Positions 33,996 to 42,100 of a stretch of DNA of 64,000 nt are shown piece after piece. The notes beneath the pieces were generated by a model. The model did not search any database, was not told the origin of the DNA, and was given only the letters and a program-made list of their open reading frames with translations. The stretch is taken from contig NZ_JAUSTO010000004.1 of NCBI RefSeq assembly GCF_030812885.1, positions 156,792 through 220,791 on the forward strand, given 5' to 3'. The position numbers were made by a program, and so were the translations under genes. Each line of letters begins with the position of its first letter. Positions within the stretch are counted from its first letter, which is position 1. The DNA comes from Moryella indoligenes. GTDB lineage: Bacteria > Bacillota > Clostridia > Lachnospirales > Lachnospiraceae.

Positions 33996-35881
33996 TTCTG
34001 AAGGAGCTTACGATTCGGGGTTTTGGAAAAATACATCATTATCACATCGCTTTCGGCGATCATCTCAATATCATTTACGGGGGAAATGAAGCCGGAAAGT
34101 CCACACTGCACGCTTTTCTCCGCGCGATGCTCTACGGCCTGGAGCGGGCGCGCGGAAGGGCCGCCCGGAACGATCTCTTCTCCCGTTATGAGCCCTGGTT
34201 TGGGGATGGCGCTTACGGGGGCAGTCTCAGGCTTGAGGCTCAGGGACAGCTGTACCGCATTGAACGGGATTTCAGAAAAAATCCGCTGGATCTCTCTGTC
34301 ACAAACGAAAGCAGCGGAACCCCGGTTGAGAATCCACAGCTTTTCATGCAGCAGCTGCTCGGAAATCTCAGTGAGACCGCCTACGCCAATACAGTGAGCA
34401 TACAGCAACTGAAGAGCGCCACAGACGACGGCATGGTCAGCGAGCTGAAAAATTATATTGCCAATATGAATACGAGCGGAAACCGTGCGCTCAACATCTC
34501 AAAGGCCAGCGCCTTCTTAAAAGAACAGAGGAAAGGCTTTGAAAAACAACTCCTGCCGGATGTCACCAAAAAATATACGGCCACGCTCTCTGAAATACGA
34601 AAAATAGAAGACTTCATCTCTGCACCTGAGAATAAAAATCAGATCAGAGCCCTCACCAGCTCCCGGGATGAGACAAAAAAGCTGCAGAGCGAGCTTCAGG
34701 GAAAAAAGGAAGCGCTGCTTCAGCGACTCTCCGCGGAGCAGCAGACACTTCTTGACAAGCACTTTTCCGGTCGCGAAGATATCCTCGCCTTTCGTGAGCG
34801 GCTGGATGCGGCCTTTCAGCAATATCAAAGTGCTGCGCAGCGCTCCGCCGCAGCCGGATTCCGGATCGGAGCCATTTCCTTTGCGCTCACTGCTCTGCTT
34901 CTAGTGATCGCAGCTCTCCTTGCCTCAAAAAACAATACTATCCTGTATACGCCGCTCGCTCTGCCGCTCAGTGCACTGCTCGATGCTGCAGCGGCAATCT
35001 CCGCCCTGATCGCCCTGCTCCTCTACTGCACAGACAAGCAGAGAAAGAAATATTGCAGCGCTGCTCACGGCGCATTGCAGACGCTCATACAGGAGCACTT
35101 CCATCTTGCTTCAGAAACTGCCACGGACACAAGCCCTGCATCAGAGCCGGAGAAAGCAGAGACAATACGCGATACCCTGAACGCGCAGATTGACAGCCTG
35201 CTGCAGAGCTGTGCGCAGACAGAACAGCATGAAAAGACAGTCACACAGATAAGCGAGCGCCTTGCACAGCTGAGTAAACTGCAAAACCAGACCGACGCCG
35301 CGATCAGTGGACAGCAGAAAAACCAATGGCTCCTGGAGCAACAGCTGGAGCTCCTGTCTCAGCGAAGGGCAGAAGCTGCGGGGCTCAAAAATCTCGTCGC
35401 AGAGAATGAGCGCCTGCGCGGAGAAATTGAAGCGATCACGCTGGCTCAGGACACGATGACCCGCCTCTCTACCACCATACGGGATTCCTTCGGACTGTAT
35501 CTGAACCAGCGAAGCTCTGAGCTGATCCGCGGTGTAACCGGGGGCATCTACAGCTCTCTAAGCATAGACCAGAATCTGAATGTCTATCTCAACACCAGCG
35601 AGAAGCTGATTCCTCTGGAGCAGGTCAGTGCCGGAACTATGGATCAGGTCTACCTCGCGCTGCGCCTCGCTGCTGCCGAACTCATGCAGAAGGGGAGCTT
35701 CCATCTCCCGCTGCTCTTTGATGACAGCTTTGTAAACTACGATGAGGAACGACTGCGCACGGTTTTAAACTGGCTGCCTGATGCTTTTCCTGATATGCAG
35801 GTGCTAATCTTCACCTGTCACCGCAGAGAAGCGCAGCTCCTCAGTTCCTCCATGACAGAGTATCAGCTGATTGAACTCTGA
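33992..35881 (+). CDS. SbcC/YhaN-like AAA ATPase with a membrane hairpin
   Basis: 629 residues. The Walker A GGNEAGKST is at 30-38; Walker B is LPLLFDDSFVNYD near 570, and the signature-like EQVSAGTMDQVYLALRLA lies before it. Coiled coils flank two predicted transmembrane helices at about 290-311 and 318-345, so the coiled-coil tip is membrane-bound rather than a zinc hook. This arrangement is seen in YhaN-type partners of YhaO. Much shorter than SbcC. It probably works with the upstream nuclease at the membrane. Confidence 0.86.
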   Translation: MILKELTIRGFGKIHHYHIAFGDHLNIIYGGNEAGKSTLHAFLRAMLYGLERARGRAARNDLFSRYEPWFGDGAYGGSLRLEAQGQLYRIERDFRKNPLDLSVTNESSGTPVENPQLFMQQLLGNLSETAYANTVSIQQLKSATDDGMVSELKNYIANMNTSGNRALNISKASAFLKEQRKGFEKQLLPDVTKKYTATLSEIRKIEDFISAPENKNQIRALTSSRDETKKLQSELQGKKEALLQRLSAEQQTLLDKHFSGREDILAFRERLDAAFQQYQSAAQRSAAAGFRIGAISFALTALLLVIAALLASKNNTILYTPLALPLSALLDAAAAISALIALLLYCTDKQRKKYCSAAHGALQTLIQEHFHLASETATDTSPASEPEKAETIRDTLNAQIDSLLQSCAQTEQHEKTVTQISERLAQLSKLQNQTDAAISGQQKNQWLLEQQLELLSQRRAEAAGLKNLVAENERLRGEIEAITLAQDTMTRLSTTIRDSFGLYLNQRSSELIRGVTGGIYSSLSIDQNLNVYLNTSEKLIPLEQVSAGTMDQVYLALRLAAAELMQKGSFHLPLLFDDSFVNYDEERLRTVLNWLPDAFPDMQVLIFTCHRREAQLLSSSMTEYQLIEL

Positions 35882-35887
35882 ACCATT

Positions 35888-35919
35888 CCGGAAAACCAGA
35901 ATTCTGGTTTTCCGGTCTT
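35888..35919 (+). terminator. Palindromic terminator between convergent genes
   Basis: CCGGAAAACCAGAA (35888-35901) pairs perfectly with TTCTGGTTTTCCGG (35902-35915) with no loop spacer, then TCTTTTAATTTTT follows on the plus strand. It may stop transcription from both sides, but a good T-run exists only on the plus strand. Confidence 0.85.
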
Positions 35920-36936
35920 TTAATTTTTGTCACCTGCACTCTGTTTCGAAATCGCAGAAAAGCTGCGCTGCCGCTCCGCACGCCGGAGTGCTCTGCGTGT
36001 ACAGATTCTCTCTGATATTGCAAAGCTGAAGAGCGCGATCAGCAGTGATACGAAGATCATACGCACTCTTGCAGCGCCTCCACTCTGATTCTTTTCATAC
36101 AGTGAGAGAAAGTGCAGCTTCCTGTGCCCTTCCTCTCCGCTCTGCGCTGTAAACAGCGCAGGTCTTCTCCGGCTGCTCTTCCCATAGGCACTTTTTTCAA
36201 GCCCCGCCAGAGACCCTATGAGCATCAGCTCCTGCATTGGAACTTTTCCTGACTGCATCAGATTAATCACCAGTATTCCGCTGCGCCTCAGCTGTACAGC
36301 CCGCTCTCTCAATGGAATATCAAATAACTCCCGGTTTGAATGCTCCAAACCATAGCCGCGCAGAATCAGTGAGATCTCCATCTCCTCCGCAGCGCTGAGC
36401 TCCCCGTCCTGCACTTCGACTCCCTCTGCTCCGACAGTATTTTCTATTTGCTTCTCTGCACGGACAGCACCTCCTCTCTTTGCCCTGCCCGCCGCCGTCA
36501 CTCTACAGATTGCCTGAATCGGAAAATCTGAGACGAACAGCTTCATGCAGCTTTGATCCTGCTCCAGATTCAGCCTGACATCTGTTTCCCCTGCCTCTGT
36601 GAGCTCGCAGCTATCAAAACGCAGCACTCCGGTTTCCGGGAAGCAGACGCAAAGCTCCGTCTCCGGAATCACCATATCACTCTGATTCGTGACTGTATAA
36701 CTCAGGCGGAAGCTCTCCTGTTTCTCATCCAGCCAGGAGAATTCCGGCTCCACACAGACCTCGCCCTCTGCCTCTGTCAGTTCTGTGACTGAAAGCTGTT
36801 CCGGTATAATCTCCGTCAAATCCTCTGTCTGATCAGCTGCTACCGTTTTCATATCTGCAAGGGCCTCTGTACCAATTACGGCAGAAAATGTACAAAGGCA
36901 GAGAAGGAACAGGAACTGTCTCTTATATCTCTTCAT
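35920..36936 (-). CDS. Exported, membrane-anchored protein of unknown function
   Basis: Residues 1-27 look like a signal peptide (MKRYKRQFLFLLCLCTFSA...EALA). The exterior is acidic and contains a beta-rich portion (SFRLSYTVTNQSDMVIPETELC), then a helix-rich basic segment. A transmembrane helix lies near the C-terminus (MIFVSLLIALFSFAISE), followed by an Arg-rich tail inside. I do not recognise the family. The start at 36936 has GAGGAGG upstream and overlaps the end of the sigma-fusion gene by 14 bases. It is the last gene of the surface-protein unit and could be a partner of the sigma fusion's exterior, for example a protease cofactor or ligand; this is speculation. Confidence 0.7.
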   Translation of the reverse strand: MKRYKRQFLFLLCLCTFSAVIGTEALADMKTVAADQTEDLTEIIPEQLSVTELTEAEGEVCVEPEFSWLDEKQESFRLSYTVTNQSDMVIPETELCVCFPETGVLRFDSCELTEAGETDVRLNLEQDQSCMKLFVSDFPIQAICRVTAAGRAKRGGAVRAEKQIENTVGAEGVEVQDGELSAAEEMEISLILRGYGLEHSNRELFDIPLRERAVQLRRSGILVINLMQSGKVPMQELMLIGSLAGLEKSAYGKSSRRRPALFTAQSGEEGHRKLHFLSLYEKNQSGGAARVRMIFVSLLIALFSFAISERICTRRALRRAERQRSFSAISKQSAGDKN

Positions 36937-38206
36937 CCGCTGCCTCCTCATCCTCAAAATATTCTATCGTGTTGCGCTGCAATGCATAAACACTGTAGTT
37001 CCCGGCCATATCCTCGACCTGAATCTCCAGCGGAAAACAGTCCGCCGGAAACAAAACTTCGCCCTTTTGTCTGTCAATCGCTGTCGCCTGAATCTGCTCT
37101 CCATCCACATTTCTGAATTCTGTCCGCTCCCAATTGATGCCGGACAGCGCGTCCTGAAAGCGCAGCCGCATATGGCTGCCGTGCTCTTCTCTGTACGTGC
37201 AGTAAATCGGTGCCTCAGAGTCAATATTTGTGATCTCCAGCGGCTGCTCTGCCCTCTGCCCTGCCACATCTGTCACAGTAAGCATATAGCTGCCATTTTC
37301 CGGGATATTCACCCTGTACAGTCCATTTTCTTCTTCAATCCTCCAGCTCCTCCCCTCAATGCAAACTTCCTTAATCGGCAATACACTGCTCACAGTCCAC
37401 TCCACGGTCTGTTCGTTGACATAGTGCGTATCGCCATAGTAGTAAAGCTCCTGTATGGACGGTCCCTGCATCACTACAGCTGCCGCAATTCCCGCCGTCA
37501 CCCCGGTCGCAAGCGCTCCTCTCTTCCACAGTGCTGCCGGTACTGCGGCCTCTGCGCAGCCCAATGCCCTGCGGCACTGCTTTGCTGCAGAATGACGAAG
37601 AAAGAAATACGGAAATACAGAATACATACCGGTGAGCTTTCCGGACAGCTGTTTTTTGGCAATCATCAGGCGCCGTTTTACTGTACCAAGCGGCACATCC
37701 ATGATCTCGGCGATCTCTCTCTCCTTCAGATCATTAAAAAAACGAAGCAGCACAGTGGTGCGCAGCATTGGATTCAGCTGATCCACTGCACTCATAACCA
37801 CATTATGCCGTTCTGTCGCAAGAATCTGTTCTCCGGCATCAGAGATCTGCTCCTCCAGCTCATCTGTCTCCAGCAGCGCATCCAGATCGCAACCGGCTGT
37901 GCTGTTCATGCGCCTTGATTTCAAATAATCTATGGTGCTGTGCCAGGCGATGCGATTGATCCATTTTTTGAAGCTCTGCGGTTCTTTCAACTTCTTCAGG
38001 TTCTGATATACTGCTACGAAGACCTCCTGTGTGATGTCCTGTGCCTCGTACTGATCTCGCACCATTTTTAAAACAAAATAATATATTCCTGGATAGCTCA
38101 GAGAATAAATTTTATTATAGGCTTCCAGATCTCCAGACTGATAGCTCTGAACCAGCCCCACGACATACTGCTCCTGTGCACTGAGTCCTCTCAGCTCCTT
38201 CTGCAT
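36923..38206 (-). CDS. ECF sigma factor fused to a transmembrane helix and Ig-like exterior
   Basis: Residues 24-100 are sigma region 2 (YYFVLKMVRDQYEAQDITQEVFVAVYQNL, in pieces; FKKWINRIAWHSTIDYLKSRR). Residues 135-190 are region 4 (LNPMLRTTVLLRFFNDLKEREIAEIMD, in pieces; VPLGTVKRRLMIAKKQL). A single transmembrane helix follows at about 229-247 (RGALATGVTAGIAAAVVMQG). The remaining 180 residues look like two Ig-like/bacterial Ig domains (ENGSYMLTVTDVAGQRAEQPL; FPLEIQVEDMAGNYSVYAL). So the DNA-binding part and a surface sensor are one polypeptide; release by proteolysis would be needed for the sigma part to move. It overlaps the surface protein gene by 16 bases. No separate anti-sigma gene is present. 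Confidence 0.85.
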   Translation of the reverse strand: MQKELRGLSAQEQYVVGLVQSYQSGDLEAYNKIYSLSYPGIYYFVLKMVRDQYEAQDITQEVFVAVYQNLKKLKEPQSFKKWINRIAWHSTIDYLKSRRMNSTAGCDLDALLETDELEEQISDAGEQILATERHNVVMSAVDQLNPMLRTTVLLRFFNDLKEREIAEIMDVPLGTVKRRLMIAKKQLSGKLTGMYSVFPYFFLRHSAAKQCRRALGCAEAAVPAALWKRGALATGVTAGIAAAVVMQGPSIQELYYYGDTHYVNEQTVEWTVSSVLPIKEVCIEGRSWRIEEENGLYRVNIPENGSYMLTVTDVAGQRAEQPLEITNIDSEAPIYCTYREEHGSHMRLRFQDALSGINWERTEFRNVDGEQIQATAIDRQKGEVLFPADCFPLEIQVEDMAGNYSVYALQRNTIEYFEDEEAADEEI

Positions 38207-40770
38207 TTCTTCTCTCCTCTCCCCTTTCCCAGCCTGTCCCGCAACGCTGTAGTCAGCAGGTACAGAAACACTGCAACAGCCCAGATCAGCGCCAGCCTCA
38301 GCATGGGATTTCCTGCCTCTTCTCCCATCTCAGGGACACGGGCACGCACTCTGCGGACTGCATCCTGCCCTTCTACTTCCCCTATTCTTCCATAGGGCAG
38401 TCCCACAAGCCGCTTTATAATACGATGCTCCTGCGGCTCCGGCCTTGGGGCTCCCGGATGTTCCGGCAGCTCTGAGACAGGCGGCTGCTCCGGAGGCACC
38501 GGGCCATGTGGCTCTGTTGATCCTCCCGGACGTTCCGGCTTTTTCGGCCTGCCCGGTTCTGTCGGCTTCTCCGGCTCAGTCGGTTCATCTGGTTTATACG
38601 GCTTCTCCGGCTCTGTGGGCTCATCCGGCCTTTCCGGTTTTCTCCTGTTCAGGACCAGAAACATGGCATTTCCCTGGCTGTCCAGACGTCCTTCGCTGTA
38701 CTCGGCTGACCAGCCTTCCGGAGTATCTACCTCCTCAACCCGTATACCGAGAATCAGATCGTCCAGAACCATTCCATCCAGAAGTACACCATCCTCATCG
38801 TAAAGTCTGGCATTGGATGGGGAGGCATTGCTGTCACTGCCCTTGCCTGCCCCCGGCTTCAGGGCGTCGGAGCTCGTTCCGACGAGTTCGCGCCTGATCT
38901 CCCTGAAACTCCACTCCGCCGTCCAGCCATTCTGCATCTCTGCTTCTTTTGTCTTCCCGACGACACGCGTGCTTCTGTCTCCGAGAATCAGCAGCAAACG
39001 AAATAGAGCTCTCGCCGGGTGATGCTCCTGACTCCATATCTTCTTTACACGCACCTGCTTCAGACGCTCAATCGAAAGTGGCTTCGGCTCATCCTTTCCC
39101 GGTGGCGTATTCTGCTTTGGCTCATTGACCTGCCGAACAACCGTAAACCGGGACGGATCTGTCTGCTCATAGACAAAATGCGCCTCGATACGGAGATTCC
39201 CAAAATCCTCATCCATCCCTTTTTCCGTCAGAATTTGATTCAGCGCTGCTCTGAGCTCCCCGGCGCTGTGGTATACTCCGAGCTCTGCGCTGCCTGCATA
39301 GAGTCTAAGCTCTGTCCCACTTCCTTCACTGTAACCCGTTCCGGGATTCAGCTCGCCCTTCAAGTTCTGTATGCCCTCTCCGCCGTTTCGGATAAAGCAA
39401 TCGACACCGAGCGCTTCCGCGCGAAGAAGCCTCGTACTGCCGCTCTTCATTCGCATGATATGCTTCGTATGTGTATGTCCCGCTGCGTCCTTCTCTTTTA
39501 TGCTGTCCCACTGCGGCTGAAACTCGGCGCCGTCCTCCGTGATCGTGATTTCTGAATAGCCGCCAACGATACGCTCCGCTGCTGTCGCTGGCCCCGGCTT
39601 AACTTCCACACTGATCGGCCTTTTGTCCAGCAGATAGCCCTCTGGCGCATCCGTTTCCACAAGCTCATAAGTTCCCTCCGGAAGTGCGGAGATCACAAGG
39701 CCTCCTCCGGCATCTGTCGTAAAGAGCGTGTCCGCATCCGGATAGCGGCTCCTCACAGCCCCCTGCACCCGATACAGCTCGTAGCGCGCATCTTCCAGCC
39801 CCTCTCCCTCCGGATTTGTCTTAGTCAGAACGATGCCGCCGCGCAGCTCTACCTCGGTATTCTGCCTCAGGCTTCTGTAAAACAGGGTCTCAAAGGGATA
39901 ATTCCAAACCAGGTTCAGCTTTCTCTCGACAAGATTATCGGACCAGTAGTGCACTGTCGCAGGCATATAGGGAGACAGATTTTCATTTGCATTTGCAGCG
40001 ATCCTCAGGCTTCCATCCAGGCCAGGAAAACGAATTCTGGTTCCTGTGTAGCGCTTGGTATAATCTGCATATGTGGTCCAGCTCGCCTTTACCTTGTTTT
40101 CTGTCTCAGCTTCCGAATATGCCTGATTGAAGACACCTCCTGCAGCGCCATGCAGCTGCAGCCCAAAATCCAAGCCGACCTCTTTCGCCTGTCCGTCATA
40201 GAGATAATTCAGCTGCACCGGCTCAAAGGACATTGTGCTGTCCACAGTGATATTTCCATTGAAGGTTCCAATGAGTTCGGAAGGAATGATGTTTTGGAAG
40301 TTACCGCCATCTATCAAAATATTCGTTGTATTGAAATATAATTTTTTATTCAAATCATAGCCATTCCAATATAAAGGAGTTAAATCGTGTATTTGATTCT
40401 TAGATAAACGTATTTCACTGCAATTTTTTAATAATATTATTCCCTTTATACTTCTAATATCCTTATTTGAAGCCTTGATAATTGAAGAGCCTTTACTTAA
40501 ATTATCATTACTATAATTTTCTAAAATATCTTTAACACTCCACGATGTATTTAATTGAAAATGATCTTTTTCTATCTTTTCTGCAATGCTCTCATAGATC
40601 GCCTCTGCAAAATTCTCATCTTCAACGCCTGCCGCCATGATGGCTTCCTTCGTAAAATGTGTGGGTATCTCTGCCGCACAGCAAGACACATTTTCTGCTA
40701 CAGCTATCAAAAGCGACAGCAGTAAAATTGCTACCCCCTTCCAGCGCCAATATCCTTCTCTGTTCCCCAT
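38191..40770 (-). CDS. Large surface protein with LRR-like, SpaA and Cna-B-type domains
   Basis: 859 residues. A signal peptide is at 1-33 (WKGVAILLLSLLIAVAENVSCCAAE). Residues 100-165 look like short leucine-rich repeats (IRSIKGIILLKNCSEIRLSKNQIHDLTPL, in pieces). A SpaA-type prealbumin domain is at about 312-390 (GGIVLTKTNPEGEGLEDARYEL; ALPEGTYELVETDAPEGYLLD), with K317 and a Glu of the E-box suited to an internal isopeptide bond. A Cna-B-like domain is at about 572-710. A Pro-Glu-Lys spacer is at 711-780. The C-terminus has VPEMGEE (812-818), a hydrophobic helix (823-841) and a basic tail: the layout of a sortase signal, but without LPxTG. The start at 40770 follows GGGAGG. It is probably an adhesin. 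Confidence 0.83.
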   Translation of the reverse strand: MGNREGYWRWKGVAILLLSLLIAVAENVSCCAAEIPTHFTKEAIMAAGVEDENFAEAIYESIAEKIEKDHFQLNTSWSVKDILENYSNDNLSKGSSIIKASNKDIRSIKGIILLKNCSEIRLSKNQIHDLTPLYWNGYDLNKKLYFNTTNILIDGGNFQNIIPSELIGTFNGNITVDSTMSFEPVQLNYLYDGQAKEVGLDFGLQLHGAAGGVFNQAYSEAETENKVKASWTTYADYTKRYTGTRIRFPGLDGSLRIAANANENLSPYMPATVHYWSDNLVERKLNLVWNYPFETLFYRSLRQNTEVELRGGIVLTKTNPEGEGLEDARYELYRVQGAVRSRYPDADTLFTTDAGGGLVISALPEGTYELVETDAPEGYLLDKRPISVEVKPGPATAAERIVGGYSEITITEDGAEFQPQWDSIKEKDAAGHTHTKHIMRMKSGSTRLLRAEALGVDCFIRNGGEGIQNLKGELNPGTGYSEGSGTELRLYAGSAELGVYHSAGELRAALNQILTEKGMDEDFGNLRIEAHFVYEQTDPSRFTVVRQVNEPKQNTPPGKDEPKPLSIERLKQVRVKKIWSQEHHPARALFRLLLILGDRSTRVVGKTKEAEMQNGWTAEWSFREIRRELVGTSSDALKPGAGKGSDSNASPSNARLYDEDGVLLDGMVLDDLILGIRVEEVDTPEGWSAEYSEGRLDSQGNAMFLVLNRRKPERPDEPTEPEKPYKPDEPTEPEKPTEPGRPKKPERPGGSTEPHGPVPPEQPPVSELPEHPGAPRPEPQEHRIIKRLVGLPYGRIGEVEGQDAVRRVRARVPEMGEEAGNPMLRLALIWAVAVFLYLLTTALRDRLGKGRGEKKCRRS

Positions 40771-40792
40771 TTCTCTTTCAACCTCCCTCCCT

Positions 40793-41233
40793 TTATTCCA
40801 CATCGGAATGATCACAAAACTTTATCTTTAGCAGTTCTCTCAGCTCATGACGCCCGGTAAAATAAGATTCCTCCCCTTCACTGCTGCAATAAATACGGCC
40901 CTTCCATGTCCCATCTGGAAGTACGGAAAAACAAAGCGCGGCGCTTATATTTTCCGGCAGTCCCCTCTTAATCCAGCGATTGCAGCACTTCACCAACTCA
41001 CCTCGCCTATCCTGCTCCTGCAAACAAATAATCAGTCTTTCTATCTTCTGTTCCAGCTCCTTACAGCTCTGGAACATTGTCAATCTGTTTTCCTCATAGG
41101 GATCTATATAAAATCCTTTCTCTACAGTCCCCTCAAAAAATAATAGAAACAGATAATTTCTTCCATAAGAGAGATCCATAGTCTCGCGCACCATGGAGTA
41201 TAGAGGCATTCTGCTATAGGCTATATCTTTCAT
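40793..41233 (-). CDS. Hypothetical protein upstream of the surface protein
   Basis: 146 residues, no signal peptide, with a Tyr/Phe-rich first half (NYLFLLFFEGTVEKGFYIDPY) and four Cys. It has the look of a small soluble alpha/beta protein (an N-terminal helix, a hydrophobic strand, a helical middle, then ALCFSVLPDGTWKGRIYCSS as strands). No family recognised. It lies 22 bases upstream of the surface protein, after AAGGAG, and may be the first gene of that operon. Confidence 0.65.
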   Translation of the reverse strand: MKDIAYSRMPLYSMVRETMDLSYGRNYLFLLFFEGTVEKGFYIDPYEENRLTMFQSCKELEQKIERLIICLQEQDRRGELVKCCNRWIKRGLPENISAALCFSVLPDGTWKGRIYCSSEGEESYFTGRHELRELLKIKFCDHSDVE

Positions 41234-41410
41234 CTGTACTGCTCCTTTTCCGCTCTTTTATAAAATGACGACATTCTCAGATGAAAGGTTCATTAAAATC
41301 TTTATTTTTTTCTTATATCATGCCGAGGATACTATTTTTTATGATTATTTTCTATTTTTTCTCATTTTTCTCTGCATTATTTCTTTCATTTTTCCTGAAA
41401 TATATTTTTT

Positions 41411-41458
41411 GACAAATAAAAGAGACCAAAGTGATTTTTCTCTATCACTAAGGTCTCT
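41411..41458 (-). terminator. Terminator of the two-component system genes
   Basis: On the minus strand AGAGACC(T)TAGTGAT ... ATCACTTTGGTCTCT forms a long stem, followed by TTTTATTTGTC. It separates the response regulator from the surface-protein operon. The remaining bases 41234-41410 are very AT-rich with no supported gene. Confidence 0.8.
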
Positions 41459-41476
41459 CCATTACAACTCTGACAT

Positions 41477-42100
41477 TCATCCAGCTACATTTTGATTCCA
41501 TAAGTATAAAATTTTCGGCCTTCCCAGCTCCCCGTAAGAATACTGTTCCTGTACCTTTCCCATCCGAACCAGATACAAGAGATAGCGATGCAGCGTCTTT
41601 TTCTTGATACCAATCTGTTTCTCCAGCTCCTCGAGCTCAAGAAATTTCTCCTGCTTCTGCAAAACTTTCTCTACCTGCTCCAAGGTGACAGCACTGATTC
41701 CCTTCTCGTGTTCTCTCAATGTAAATACCTGTGCTGTGTAATTCAAATGGGCCTTGATTCTGGCAATCAGATCTATCACTTTTATTGGCTTCAATGCATA
41801 ATCACTGGCTCCCGCCTGCATTGCCCGCCTGAAAATATTTTCCTGTTCTGCCACTGTGAGCACTATGATTGGAATTTTGGGCATTTTTCTTCGAATTTTT
41901 CTGATTACCTGCACTCCATTCATCCCCGGCATATAATAATCAACCAAAACCAGATCTATCTGTTCGTTTTGTAAAATCTCAACGGCCTCATCAAAGCAGC
42001 TTGCTAAAAATGGCTGCCAGTTCTGAAACAAGCACAGCTGCTCCAATGTATACAGTATATCTCTGCTATCATCAAGCACAAGTATTCTCTTCCTCCGCAT
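41477..42100 (-). CDS. Two-component response regulator
   Basis: The receiver domain is at 1-120 with the acidic pair D10-D11, the phosphoacceptor D54 (LVLVDYYMPGMNG), T82 and K104 (YALKPIK). The C-terminal part (about 135-207) looks like a winged helix (LEELEKQIGIKKKTLHRYLLYLVRMGKV, in pieces), as in the CitB/DcuR group. The start overlaps the kinase gene by 29 bases. A terminator follows. The likely targets are unknown; the surface-protein operon directly downstream is a plausible one. Confidence 0.88.
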   Translation of the reverse strand: MRRKRILVLDDSRDILYTLEQLCLFQNWQPFLASCFDEAVEILQNEQIDLVLVDYYMPGMNGVQVIRKIRRKMPKIPIIVLTVAEQENIFRRAMQAGASDYALKPIKVIDLIARIKAHLNYTAQVFTLREHEKGISAVTLEQVEKVLQKQEKFLELEELEKQIGIKKKTLHRYLLYLVRMGKVQEQYSYGELGRPKILYLWNQNVAG

